Source: an uncultured Mycoplasmatota bacterium (lineage in GTDB: Bacteria > Bacillota_I > Bacilli_A > Mycoplasmatales > Mycoplasmoidaceae). Taken from it: a stretch of DNA of 23,617 nucleotides. Of this stretch, positions 14,198-22,247 are shown piece after piece. The stretch's first letter is position 1, and each line of letters opens with the position of its first letter. The notes beneath the pieces were generated by a model, which searched no databases, had not been told where the DNA came from, and saw nothing but the letters and a program-made list of their open reading frames with translations. The translations under genes and the position numbers were made by a program. The stretch is taken from NCBI GenBank assembly GCA_949527715.1, contig CATEWF010000011.1, positions 1-23,617 of the forward strand, written 5' to 3'.

Positions 14198-16225
14198 TTA
14201 ACAATTATTATTCTTCGGTTCTGTTAATTCTTCGCTAATAATATCAGCGTGGTCAACATTGTCAACATCGAAATCAAGTCTTGTTCCTTTACGTTTGAAA
14301 CAATCAATAATTTTTCTAATTAATCTGGTATAATACTGTGCTTGTTCAATACCGATTTTAACTGCAATCTCAGTTGCAATATTACCTAATATCTTCATTA
14401 ACTCATTAACTAAATATTCTAGTAATTGGTCTCTAATTGACCTTATTAATGAAACTATTAATTGTTTAAATTGACCTATAAAACCTTCTAAATTAAAATT
14501 AGTATCTCTACCTAATATTTCAAGATTTATTAATATTAACAGATATACTTTTGGAGAAAGAACTGAACTTGCAATAACATAAGCCAAATTATTCATTAAA
14601 TTTTCAATAAAATTCATTTGAACACCGAAATTTAATTTTTCAGTTTCTTCATAATTTGGTGTAGATAATGTTTTACTTATTTCTGTTAGGGCATGTTCTA
14701 TTACCGTTGTATTACCAGAACGAATTGCATCTTCATTAATTTCATTTAAAGACTCTAAAATACTTTCAGCATCAATAGTAAAATCCATATTTTGTTCACC
14801 ATTAATAGAAAATAGTTTAGACTTATTCAATTCTGCTTTTTCCAACATTGCATTATAATCCTCGTTGCTAAAAGTAAAAAAGCAATCATCTACAACACTA
14901 TCATCAGTTTCAACAACCATTTGAACCATTTTCTTTATTTCATTTTTGATAAGTTGTTGCTTGTATGTTAAATCCAAGTTTATAGTTAATAACCCCATCA
15001 GACTATCTAATAATTGTGCAGCAACTACTTTAGAATCAAATAGTCTTAATGACATTACATAATCGGTATTAAATTCTGCTAATGTATGTTTATAGTAATA
15101 ATTTTCTTTAATGCTTCGATAATTATCTTTTTCTAATTTTGTATGGATTTGTCTTAATTTTTTAATGACTTCTTCTTTTTCTTTTTTTAAAGATTGTCCT
15201 TCTTTGTCTTTTTCAGTTAATTGTTTTTTTAAACCATTTATTTTAAGATTAAAATCCTGAATGTTTTCTTCATATTTTTCTTGTGTTATTTTATTTTTTT
15301 TACGTGCAAGTTTACAATCTTCTTTTTCTTTTTCGTAATATTTAATTTCATTTTCAATTTTTTCTATTTCATTTCTTAAAATAGAAAAATTGTTTGCGTT
15401 TTCTATAAAATTTTGTTGTGTTGCATTTATTTCAGTATCATTTTTTTCTTTAACATTTCCAATAAATACATGAAGGCAATTGGAATATGGAGTTTGAATA
15501 CTCATTCCATTGCCTTCAGAATTTCTTAATCCTTGTACTCTTTCGTTAAATTCAAGAGTTACAATACCAGCATCCTTACGACACTTATTTTTTTCATTAT
15601 TCCAATAAGTTTTACTTCCTTCAATATTGTTGCTTATGTTACCATTTTCATCCTTTTTTTGACCCCACACTTCTCTAAAAGATGCAATATTTTTCATATA
15701 CCATATTAAACAATTAAAATCTCTTGTATATTTTAATTCATCTATTTGTTTTGGTATTAACTTTTTAACATATTTATTGGTAACTTCATCAAGTTCTTCA
15801 TTTTCATTAAAGTTATCAAAATAATAGTATTTACCCACTTTTTCGTCTAATGGACTATATCTAAGAGTATCACTAATATCAATTTGTGGTAATTCAAAAA
15901 CAATGCCATCTCTAAGAATATCTTCCGATATAAATGGGTTGATTGAACACGATAATATGTTTTTAATGTTTGATAATAATACACCCTTTACAGCAATTTC
16001 TACAGCAGGCAAGCCTGTCATAATAAATTTTGATAAAATGTTTATCAAAATATTATAACCTGCACTGCTTTTAAAACAATCCATTAAAAATGGGAACGGA
16101 TTTGTTGAAGTATTAAATGATAATGCTGTATTAGTTGTTTCAATATTAGGATATTTGTTTAATATTGCTAACGCAGCATCAATAATAGCCAAGGCTTTAC
16201 TTTTTTTTTGCTGTATATTTGCCAT
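14198..16225 (-). CDS. Large unrecognised protein (675 aa) with central coiled coil, tail/baseplate block
   Basis: I do not recognise the family. The N-terminal 120 residues are mostly hydrophobic helix (KALAIIDAALAILNKY, ILINILSKFIMTGLPAVEIA). A central section of about 100 residues (about 270-370) is a highly charged coiled coil of Lys and Glu. The C-terminal 180 residues are again long amphipathic helices (FIENLMNNLAYVIASSVLSP, QLIVSLIRSIRDQLLEYLVN). The alternating hydrophobic helices and coiled coil suggest a structural or DNA-injection-related protein, perhaps in the baseplate or tail tube interior. It is not obviously a tape measure, because it lacks repeated helical periods over most of its length. 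It begins five bases after the 136-residue gene stop. Confidence 0.82.
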   Translation of the reverse strand: MANIQQKKSKALAIIDAALAILNKYPNIETTNTALSFNTSTNPFPFLMDCFKSSAGYNILINILSKFIMTGLPAVEIAVKGVLLSNIKNILSCSINPFISEDILRDGIVFELPQIDISDTLRYSPLDEKVGKYYYFDNFNENEELDEVTNKYVKKLIPKQIDELKYTRDFNCLIWYMKNIASFREVWGQKKDENGNISNNIEGSKTYWNNEKNKCRKDAGIVTLEFNERVQGLRNSEGNGMSIQTPYSNCLHVFIGNVKEKNDTEINATQQNFIENANNFSILRNEIEKIENEIKYYEKEKEDCKLARKKNKITQEKYEENIQDFNLKINGLKKQLTEKDKEGQSLKKEKEEVIKKLRQIHTKLEKDNYRSIKENYYYKHTLAEFNTDYVMSLRLFDSKVVAAQLLDSLMGLLTINLDLTYKQQLIKNEIKKMVQMVVETDDSVVDDCFFTFSNEDYNAMLEKAELNKSKLFSINGEQNMDFTIDAESILESLNEINEDAIRSGNTTVIEHALTEISKTLSTPNYEETEKLNFGVQMNFIENLMNNLAYVIASSVLSPKVYLLILINLEILGRDTNFNLEGFIGQFKQLIVSLIRSIRDQLLEYLVNELMKILGNIATEIAVKIGIEQAQYYTRLIRKIIDCFKRKGTRLDFDVDNVDHADIISEELTEPKNNNC

Positions 16226-16229
16226 TTTA

Positions 16230-16640
16230 TTAATTTAAACTATATTCTTCTTTATCTGTTGTTTTAACATTATTTTCATCTGTATCAGCATACATTGTTT
16301 TAAGAGTTTCTATATCACAACTAAAACCAGTATCTGCCATTACAGCAGAAACATTACCATTATATTTGTGAATTTCAGTCATTAGTTTTGCAATTTCTAA
16401 TTTTCTACCAATGGCATTATCTTTGCTTTTAATATAATCATTAATTGCTTTTGCTATTTTTGATTTAGCATCAGCAATTTCATTATTCATATCAACAGAC
16501 ATCGTTAATTTATTCAATTGGTTTTGAATCTCAACAATATTTTTATCGGCTTCATTATATAACTCTTGTAAAAGTTCTTCTATTTTATCAAGTGAGTTTA
16601 ATTTTAATTTATATCTTTTTTTAATTCCGTTACTGCTCAT
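16230..16640 (-). CDS. Coiled-coil protein (136 aa), unrecognised
   Basis: A small helical protein with no recognised domain. Residues about 12-95 show heptad-like spacing (LDKIEELLQELYNEADKNIV, IADAKSKIAKAINDYIKSKD) and would form a coiled coil. The last 35 residues are acidic and probably disordered. It stands between the sigma factor gene and the 675-residue gene, 27 bases after the sigma stop. A TTATTTTTATATAATATA sequence in that gap resembles the loose late-type element before the portal gene. A baseplate chaperone or minor structural role is possible but not shown. Confidence 0.75.
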   Translation of the reverse strand: MSSNGIKKRYKLKLNSLDKIEELLQELYNEADKNIVEIQNQLNKLTMSVDMNNEIADAKSKIAKAINDYIKSKDNAIGRKLEIAKLMTEIHKYNGNVSAVMADTGFSCDIETLKTMYADTDENNVKTTDKEEYSLN

Positions 16641-16667
16641 AATAAAAAATATATTATATAAAAATAA

Positions 16668-17432
16668 TTATTCATTTATCATTTTTTGCTTAGTAAAGAA
16701 ATAAAGATTTTTATATTTCTTCATACCGTCACGTATTTCTTTTGAATCAAGAAGGGTATATTCTTTTAAAAAGAAAAGTACCGATGTTTTATTGAATTTT
16801 TTATTTTCAAGACGTTTAAATATTTCTTCCCAATTCATTAACATTTCTAATAAAGCATAACCTATTTTCTGTTCATTTTCATTTAGACTATCAATATTTT
16901 CGACTGATAACATCATTTGTATTTCAGATATTGTCCTATCAATTAATTCATTATTAAATGTTATTTTATTACGTTCATCATTATCTACAATACGTGTATC
17001 TTTATCAGCAGTCGGATATAACATATCATATGATATTTGTTTATCTCGTTGCTTTTTATATTGATTTCGTTTAAACATTAAATAATTTTTACAGACAGTT
17101 CCACAATATGAATAAAGTTTATAACCTTTACTAGAATCAAAATTATTTATTTTTGTAATAAGGAAAGACAATGTGTCAAAAAAAGTTTCTTCAAAATCTT
17201 CAGTAGGAACAAACAAAGTATACCGTCTTATAATAGATTCGACCATTTTAGTAAAAGCAGGATATAATTTTTCTGCAAAAATTATATCCCTATAATGTTG
17301 GTCTGTTGATTTTACATAAGCCTCAAATGCTAATTCTTCTTCTTCACCAAAATAATATCCTTTCTTTTTACCTGAAGGTTTACGTCCTCTTTTTTTTGGC
17401 TGTTCAATTATGTTTTCATTTTCTATTGTCAT
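16668..17432 (-). CDS. Late sigma factor, T4 gp55-like
   Basis: Probable phage sigma factor that directs host RNA polymerase to late promoters. Residues about 56-125 are a sigma region 2: the run AFTKMVESIIRRYTLFVP, then FEETFFDTLSFLITKINNFD, then SSKGYKLYSYCGTVCKNYLM, matching the D-x-x-Q-E/FD-x-x-K-G-x-K-x-x-T-Y pattern in degenerate form. There is no evident region 4, as in gp55. The N-terminus carries a basic KKRGRKPSGKKKG patch (13-25) resembling an AT-hook. The hydrophobic C-terminus (NLYFF) could be a clamp-binding tail, as in gp55. I start at ATG 17432 (254 aa) because the four upstream codons begin with TTG. Three exact TATTTATAAATA elements in the window are candidate targets. Confidence 0.8.
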   Translation of the reverse strand: MTIENENIIEQPKKRGRKPSGKKKGYYFGEEEELAFEAYVKSTDQHYRDIIFAEKLYPAFTKMVESIIRRYTLFVPTEDFEETFFDTLSFLITKINNFDSSKGYKLYSYCGTVCKNYLMFKRNQYKKQRDKQISYDMLYPTADKDTRIVDNDERNKITFNNELIDRTISEIQMMLSVENIDSLNENEQKIGYALLEMLMNWEEIFKRLENKKFNKTSVLFFLKEYTLLDSKEIRDGMKKYKNLYFFTKQKMINE

Positions 17433-17456
17433 TAAGTCTAACAAAAAATTACATTC

Positions 17457-18293
17457 TTATTTTAATTCTTCGGCTGAAGAAACAATAGGTGTTTTACATC
17501 TATCTTCCGTATAATGATATTCAGTTTTTGCAATATTAAACCATTGTTTGATTAGTTCATTTGTAAGAGTTTTAGAATAGTGGTCAGTAAGACTTCCTTC
17601 TCTATTTAACAAATGATAATAACCTTCTTTTGGAACAACAAATGCTTTTAATTTTTTATTCGTTAAACGTAACAAAAATTCATAATTAAAGGCAACCTCA
17701 ATACTAGATTTTAATCCACCAATTCTTTTGAAATCATTTGTATTAAATACACCACCAGTTAAATTAAATCCTGTGTAGTTTTCCAAACAATCTGAATCAA
17801 TAAATCCTAATTCATTCGAAAATTCATTTGCCCACACCAATTCATTGCAGAATTGATAAATATTTTGTGAATTTTCCATTTGTACATTTATTGGTAAAAA
17901 TACACTTACATCTTCGTTTGTATAATGATATTCTTTTACCGAATTAAACCATGTTGGTGCATATTCATCATCGTATTCTAAAATTGAAAAATACTCGGTA
18001 TCTACATATTGATTAACGGCAGTATTAATCTGAGAACAGAAGTCTGTTTTAACATTATTTATGCAATAATCTATTACAACATTACTGTCATTAAAATTTT
18101 TATTTGTTCTAATACTATCTAATGTATTGTTATCTCCAATAAGTTTAACACATAGATTATCTTCATAATTTTGTTGACATTGTTTAACACTTTCCAATGC
18201 TTTATTTAATAATAAAATATCATTATCTGTATTCATTCCATGAACTGGAATTATAATGCTTATTCCATCAACCTTCTTTTCCATTTCCGTCAA
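17457..18293 (-). CDS. Glycosyltransferase, GT2-like (GT-A fold)
   Basis: Probable sugar-nucleotide-dependent glycosyltransferase. The N-terminal ISIIIPVHG (11-19) is the typical GT2 first strand. Residues 88-110 contain the pattern before the metal-binding site, and EYDDEY (106-111) supplies the acidic D-x-D-like motif, followed by APTWF. Later, TGGVFNTNDFKRIGG fits the acceptor-side GG-x-x-x region. The length (278) is usual. It directly precedes the sigma factor gene and follows the GT-B gene by only five bases, so the two transferases are co-transcribed and could act on the same acceptor. The acceptor is unknown: a virion protein, modified DNA base or host surface glycan are all possible. 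Confidence 0.8.
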   Translation of the reverse strand: MTEMEKKVDGISIIIPVHGMNTDNDILLLNKALESVKQCQQNYEDNLCVKLIGDNNTLDSIRTNKNFNDSNVVIDYCINNVKTDFCSQINTAVNQYVDTEYFSILEYDDEYAPTWFNSVKEYHYTNEDVSVFLPINVQMENSQNIYQFCNELVWANEFSNELGFIDSDCLENYTGFNLTGGVFNTNDFKRIGGLKSSIEVAFNYEFLLRLTNKKLKAFVVPKEGYYHLLNREGSLTDHYSKTLTNELIKQWFNIAKTEYHYTEDRCKTPIVSSAEELK

Positions 18294-18298
18294 TATAT

Positions 18299-19462
18299 TT
18301 ATTTGTTATTTTGTTCGATAGTTTGCTGTACTTCAATAAAAGTATTCATTTGTTCATCTATAATGTTGTTAAATACTTTATCAATATTCTTATTCCATTC
18401 GTCTAATGTATAACGTTTATTTGTATTAGTCATATCATCTATCAACTGAGATGGAACACTGTTTTGCATCCACGATGCTATGGCTTTTGCCAATACGTCA
18501 GGAATATCATTTATATTATAGACCCATAATCCATTGTTTATAATTCCTTCATTATCTTCCATCCATTCTGGGACAGTTTCAGGAATTTTACCAATTACAA
18601 TATTATCACAACGCATTGCTTCTAATGCAGAATAACCAAATGGTGTTTCTTTATCAACCCAAACTGTTATGATACCTTCTTTTAATAATTCAGCATATTT
18701 CTCATGTGGAAAATTTCTAATATCCCTAAAAGAGATAAATTTATACATAGGGTATTTCCAATAAAAAGGTTTTATAATTCGATTAATGTCTTTTTGTTCT
18801 TTTGAAACAATATTTACAACAAGTTTTTTAGGCATTATCGGTTTTCTAAATTCTTCTGAAATATGTGGTGATAACACATTAGTTTTCATATATGGGAAAA
18901 CATTTTTTATCATTTCACTTTGTTTTTCTGATGTTGTAATTGCATCATATATACCATAATTTTTCCATTCAACACCAAGAGGTATAAATTCGGTTACATA
19001 ATCATAATTTTGAAGTATGACATATCTTTTACATGGAATTTTATGTTTATATGTTTCAAACATTAAACTAGAAAATACTTCAGGTATAAATAAGAAATCT
19101 GATGGTGATACTGTCCATTCTTCAGTTGATATATTCATATGTGGTAAAGAAGCATATTCATTTCCAAGCCATTCTTTAACACCGACAAAAACACGTCTCA
19201 TATCAATTTGTTCATCTTTTTTCTTTAATTTATAAATTTCGGCTTCAGTATATTCATCTTCTAATTGATATAGCATTTTAACATTATAACCTTTATCTTT
19301 TAATGTTTTAGCCATTTCATATATATAAGCAATGTTACCATTAGGTACATTTTTGCAATCAACTACGAAAAAGTAAAATGTAAATTTATTTTCCTTTAAG
19401 TCCTTTATTGATTGTTTAACACGTTCTAGTGCAACATCATTTTGTTTTTTACTATTATTCAT
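18299..19462 (-). CDS. Glycosyltransferase, GT4-like (GT-B fold)
   Basis: Probable retaining glycosyltransferase of the GT4/GT-B type (387 aa). Residues 36-70 hold an N-terminal Rossmann domain (GNIAYIYEMAKTLKDKGYNV, where the family has G-x-x-x-x-x-x-L-A-x-x-L-x-x-x-G-H-x-V). The C-terminal signature is TPFGYSALEAM (273-283), the equivalent of E-x7-E: Glu281 is kept but the first Glu is shifted or replaced (Glu272, Thr273). It lies five bases upstream of the GT2-like gene. Together they form a transferase pair inside a phage gene cluster that also encodes the late sigma factor. The shifted first Glu could reduce or alter activity. Confidence 0.8.
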   Translation of the reverse strand: MNNSKKQNDVALERVKQSIKDLKENKFTFYFFVVDCKNVPNGNIAYIYEMAKTLKDKGYNVKMLYQLEDEYTEAEIYKLKKKDEQIDMRRVFVGVKEWLGNEYASLPHMNISTEEWTVSPSDFLFIPEVFSSLMFETYKHKIPCKRYVILQNYDYVTEFIPLGVEWKNYGIYDAITTSEKQSEMIKNVFPYMKTNVLSPHISEEFRKPIMPKKLVVNIVSKEQKDINRIIKPFYWKYPMYKFISFRDIRNFPHEKYAELLKEGIITVWVDKETPFGYSALEAMRCDNIVIGKIPETVPEWMEDNEGIINNGLWVYNINDIPDVLAKAIASWMQNSVPSQLIDDMTNTNKRYTLDEWNKNIDKVFNNIIDEQMNTFIEVQQTIEQNNK

Positions 19463-19467
19463 ACTTT

Positions 19468-19830
19468 TTATTTTTCTATGATTATTCCTTCATTTATTAA
19501 TGTGTTAAAACTAAGTTTTTGTGAAAATGTTAACTCTCTTAAATCACTAACAGTTCCTTCAATGTTTAATAAGGGAGTTAAAATCATTTTTAAAAAATCG
19601 TATCTAATATTATTCATTGTTTCATTAAGAGTTGATTTTGTTTCAATTATCTCTTTTGAAGCAATGCCGTTAATATCAATTTCTTCTTCATCATTATCAT
19701 CTGTTGTTGATAAAGGATAAACTTGTGTTAATGAAGTAAGAATATTTTTTTCATTTTGTGGAGTTTTAGTTACAATTTGCATTAGTCTGGTTATGTCGAT
19801 AGCATAACATTTGTCTGCGATTTTTATCAT
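19468..19830 (-). CDS. Unrecognised acidic protein (120 aa)
   Basis: No family is recognised. The sequence starts MIKIADKCYAIDITRLMQIV, continues with an acidic segment of DDNDEEEIDING (44-55), and ends in helical FLKMILTPLLNIEG and LTFSQKLSFNTLINEG parts. The ATG overlaps the stop of the upstream HAD-like gene by four bases (ATGA) and the gene is five bases from the GT4-like gene, so it belongs to the same operon. There is nothing to tie it to a function; its size and acidity are comparable to small regulators or assembly factors. Confidence 0.78.
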   Translation of the reverse strand: MIKIADKCYAIDITRLMQIVTKTPQNEKNILTSLTQVYPLSTTDDNDEEEIDINGIASKEIIETKSTLNETMNNIRYDFLKMILTPLLNIEGTVSDLRELTFSQKLSFNTLINEGIIIEK

Positions 19831-20459
19831 TTTTCAGAATTTTCAATTAAATTTATTAATGTATTGTTTTCATCGTGTATAATATCACATAATGAATCAA
19901 ATGTAAATTCAGTTAATGTTTCTGTATTTTTGTTATATGGTGTGTTTATTTTAAACACATGTTTTCCTTCTGGTTTATTGGCAATCAGATTAGGGTTAGC
20001 AGTTATTAACACATCGCATTTATCCCATATAGTATTACTGTCGATAGGGAAATAATATTCACGTACTCTCATTCCAATTCTTGACAAAAATGCTAGTGTT
20101 GATTGAATACTCAACCCCATCTCAAATGGACTAACAATCATTACTGTTGGAATTTTTTCCTCATCAAAATTCTTTAACGTATTTTGTGTCCATAAATTAA
20201 ATTCAGAAGGTAATCTACGTTCCATTACATCGGCTCTACCAAATAATTCAAATGCACAATCTTCATACTTGAACTGATTGTATAATCCTGTATCAGTTTC
20301 TCCATTATTATCAATGAATGGGAATATATTTGTAAAATCATAGTCTGTTACGTCATCATATTCGATTTCAAATGAAGGGTCAACAACTTTTTGATAATAT
20401 TTAATAAATTGTCGTGTATAATCACGGATTACATCGTTTATATCAATTGCAATTACCAT
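19827..20459 (-). CDS. HAD-superfamily 5'-nucleotidase-like protein, degenerate active site
   Basis: Resembles the 5'(3')-deoxyribonucleotidase branch of the HAD superfamily, enzymes that remove phosphate from nucleotides. Motif I is present as AIDINDVIRDY (4-14), with Asp6 as nucleophile. The general-acid Asp two residues later is Asn8. Motif II could be Ser110 in IVSPFEMG. Where the family has a D-x-L-I-D-D motif IV, the sequence reads DVLITANPNLI (149-159), without the acidic pair that binds magnesium. The fold is probably kept, but classical phosphatase activity is doubtful. It may be a binding protein, a pseudoenzyme or a changed activity. It overlaps the 120-residue gene by four bases. 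Confidence 0.68.
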   Translation of the reverse strand: MVIAIDINDVIRDYTRQFIKYYQKVVDPSFEIEYDDVTDYDFTNIFPFIDNNGETDTGLYNQFKYEDCAFELFGRADVMERRLPSEFNLWTQNTLKNFDEEKIPTVMIVSPFEMGLSIQSTLAFLSRIGMRVREYYFPIDSNTIWDKCDVLITANPNLIANKPEGKHVFKINTPYNKNTETLTEFTFDSLCDIIHDENNTLINLIENSEK

Positions 20460-20485
20460 CTTATTACTATTATTGTTTTAATTAA

Positions 20486-20980
20486 TTATTCACAATGAGC
20501 AAAAATTTCATTGTTGTTAGCATCATAAAAAGCAATTCTTGGATAAGAATACTCCAAGTTATATTTTAAACCACATTCACACTCATGAATACATTGTTTT
20601 TCGTGAGTAAATGGATTAAACATTGGTGGGTATTTATTAACTAATTCTTTACCACATTCAGGGCAGTAAGCGTGTTTGACCATTATTTTATCTATTGTAG
20701 TATGTTTAATACAGTTGGAAATTAATAAATCTTCTTCTTTAAAATTTTTAATCTTAACCATTGCTGCCTTATATTGGTTTTCCATATCTAAACTACTATT
20801 ACGTAATTCATCTAATTTCTTCTTATATTCACCCATATCTTTTTTATCTATCTCTTTACACATTTCGATATTTTTTGAACCGATTTCATCCGCAAGTGAC
20901 TTTGGTAAATCATAATTTTCATTTTTTTTATCGAATTCTAATTCTTTTCTGTAACGCTCTAAAATACTGTTATCACTCAT
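20486..20980 (-). CDS. Zinc-ribbon protein (164 aa)
   Basis: Function unknown. Residues 1-85 are helical and charged, with possible coiled coil around 35-80. The C-terminal part has a likely zinc site: CPEC at 106-109, then Cys130, Cys134 and Cys136 (HECECG), followed by a beta segment (LEYSYPRIAFYD). The first CxxC, 20 residues and then CxxxCxC is a plausible zinc ribbon with one spare cysteine. It follows the PUA-like gene by two bases, and the HAD-like gene begins 26 bases after its stop, so it is part of the same minus-strand row. No enzyme motif is visible. Confidence 0.75.
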   Translation of the reverse strand: MSDNSILERYRKELEFDKKNENYDLPKSLADEIGSKNIEMCKEIDKKDMGEYKKKLDELRNSSLDMENQYKAAMVKIKNFKEEDLLISNCIKHTTIDKIMVKHAYCPECGKELVNKYPPMFNPFTHEKQCIHECECGLKYNLEYSYPRIAFYDANNNEIFAHCE

Positions 20981-20982
20981 TT

Positions 20983-21372
20983 TTATAATTGATTATTTAT
21001 TTTATATTCTTCCATATTAAAGTATTTGAAACCTTGAAAACCTTTCATAGGTATTTTTTCGGTGAGGTAATGAAATGGACCACTTCTTTCTATAAATTTT
21101 CCTTTCCATTTTTTATTAGTTGTCGTACAATCAAATTCTTTTTCAGAAAATCCAACTATCTCCATCCATCCTTTGATTATACCATCATGAACAACATAAC
21201 ATTTATCCCCCTTTTTTATCCCTTTTGGAAAATTATGAACTTTAAAATTTAATACATTCTTATAATCTTTAACTTTTATCAATTCATTTTCATATTCTTC
21301 CCAATGTTCTTTTGAAGGAAGCGTAACAATTATTGAACGATTTTTATGTTCAATCTCTTCAAGTATATCCAT
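20983..21372 (-). CDS. Unrecognised small protein (129 aa), possibly PUA/ASCH-like
   Basis: No family is certain. The central part, KGDKCYVVHDGIIKGWMEIV (about 73-92) followed by W-x-G-K-F-I-E and GPFHYL, has the look of a small beta-barrel of the PUA/ASCH group that binds RNA or modified nucleotides, but this is a weak impression. I use ATG 21372; a GTG four codons upstream (21384) is also in frame. A promoter-like sequence lies upstream on the minus strand at 21409-21441. It is separated from the next upstream gene by 64 bases, one of the wider gaps in this row, which also suggests a new transcription start. Confidence 0.72.
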   Translation of the reverse strand: MDILEEIEHKNRSIIVTLPSKEHWEEYENELIKVKDYKNVLNFKVHNFPKGIKKGDKCYVVHDGIIKGWMEIVGFSEKEFDCTTTNKKWKGKFIERSGPFHYLTEKIPMKGFQGFKYFNMEEYKINNQL

Positions 21373-21408
21373 TAAATTTAACACACCTTAATATTTTTTT
21401 AATTTTAT

Positions 21409-21441
21409 TAAAAATAGTATTATTACGATATTTTTTTCAAA
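21409..21441 (-). promoter_or_regulatory. Possible host-type promoter before the 129-residue gene
   Basis: On the minus strand TTTG (21438-21441) is followed after 21 bases by TATTTTTA (21409-21416), seven of eight matches to TAnnTTTG at the upper end of the allowed spacing. The TTTG overlaps the last codons of the upstream gene. It is weaker than the two perfect copies on the plus strand. Confidence 0.35.
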
Positions 21442-21949
21442 TAATAAATTTTTCACTTTTCATTTCATTATTTTTCCAAAAACTATAATGAAACGATTTT
21501 GGTTCTAATATTATTAATGGTGATAAACAATCAGTTAAATATTTATCAGCCATTCCGTGTTTAAGATAAGCAATTGTTAAATGTGGGTTATAATTTTTAT
21601 GTTCACTATATGTTTGAAACTTATTTTTTATTTTTTCATTAGTTTCATATAATTTGAATGATTGTGCCGAACATTTTAATACATCGAAATCATCGCATTC
21701 AAATTTGCTTATATCTGTTAATATAATTTTATATTCAGAAAGTTTATTTAAATATTTTTTTATTTCATCTAAATTGGTATCATTATCTAAACACGGAACT
21801 AAAGTAACATGAGTTTCTTTTTCCAACCCATATTCATCATCTTTAATATAAAGTTCATCTTTTTTAATTTTATTTTGTATATCTTTTATTAAAGATGGGG
21901 TTTCATAATCTATCATTAGAAACCCATACTTAATATCTTCATTATTCAT
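21437..21949 (-). CDS. 2H phosphoesterase / LigT-like protein
   Basis: Member of the 2H phosphoesterase superfamily (2'-5' RNA ligase-like), enzymes that act on cyclic or 2'-5'-linked phosphodiesters. Both catalytic H-x-T/S motifs are present: HVTL with His47 and HLTI with His123 (NPHLTIAYLKHG). Their spacing of 76 residues and the total length (170) are normal. Phages use proteins of this superfamily against host signalling: T4 gp57B (Acb1) destroys cyclic-nucleotide signals of CBASS. The sequence here is not close to Acb1 by eye, so RNA repair or RNA end processing is an equal possibility. Its ATG overlaps the end of the upstream 97-residue gene by eight bases. Confidence 0.82.
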   Translation of the reverse strand: MNNEDIKYGFLMIDYETPSLIKDIQNKIKKDELYIKDDEYGLEKETHVTLVPCLDNDTNLDEIKKYLNKLSEYKIILTDISKFECDDFDVLKCSAQSFKLYETNEKIKNKFQTYSEHKNYNPHLTIAYLKHGMADKYLTDCLSPLIILEPKSFHYSFWKNNEMKSEKFII

Positions 21950-22235
21950 CTTCTATTAATGATTTAAATAATTCGATTAGTTTTTTCTTTTTGTTAATAT
22001 CTTTCTTATTAATATTATCTTTTTCTTCTGAACGTTTTATAACTTCTTTTATATGTGAACAATCCATTTTAGTTTCAATGAAATTTGAAAAAACCTTATC
22101 AGGTATCATTGCTTTATTATAAAGATTATCAACATAAACTTGCTCATCTATATTTTTCATAGACGAACTATCATTAATTTTTGTTTCTATATAATCAACA
22201 CCAGTTGATTTAACATATTCATCCAATATACTCAT
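21942..22235 (-). CDS. Unrecognised small charged protein (97 aa)
   Basis: No family is recognised. The protein is acidic in its first half and carries a very Lys-rich stretch near the C-terminus (KDINKKKKLIELFKSLIEDE). It is likely helical. The gene overlaps the 2H phosphoesterase gene by eight bases and follows the 361-residue gene by 12 bases, so it is part of a closely packed operon. It may act together with the phosphoesterase, but nothing in the sequence shows this. Confidence 0.75.
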   Translation of the reverse strand: MSILDEYVKSTGVDYIETKINDSSSMKNIDEQVYVDNLYNKAMIPDKVFSNFIETKMDCSHIKEVIKRSEEKDNINKKDINKKKKLIELFKSLIEDE

Positions 22236-22247
22236 TACACTTTTGTA

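Noticed and set aside
14198..16225. The 675-residue protein as the tail tape measure
   Set aside because: It is long and helical in parts, but it lacks extended repeats, and the central charged coiled coil covers only about 100 residues. No tail tube or sheath gene is adjacent.
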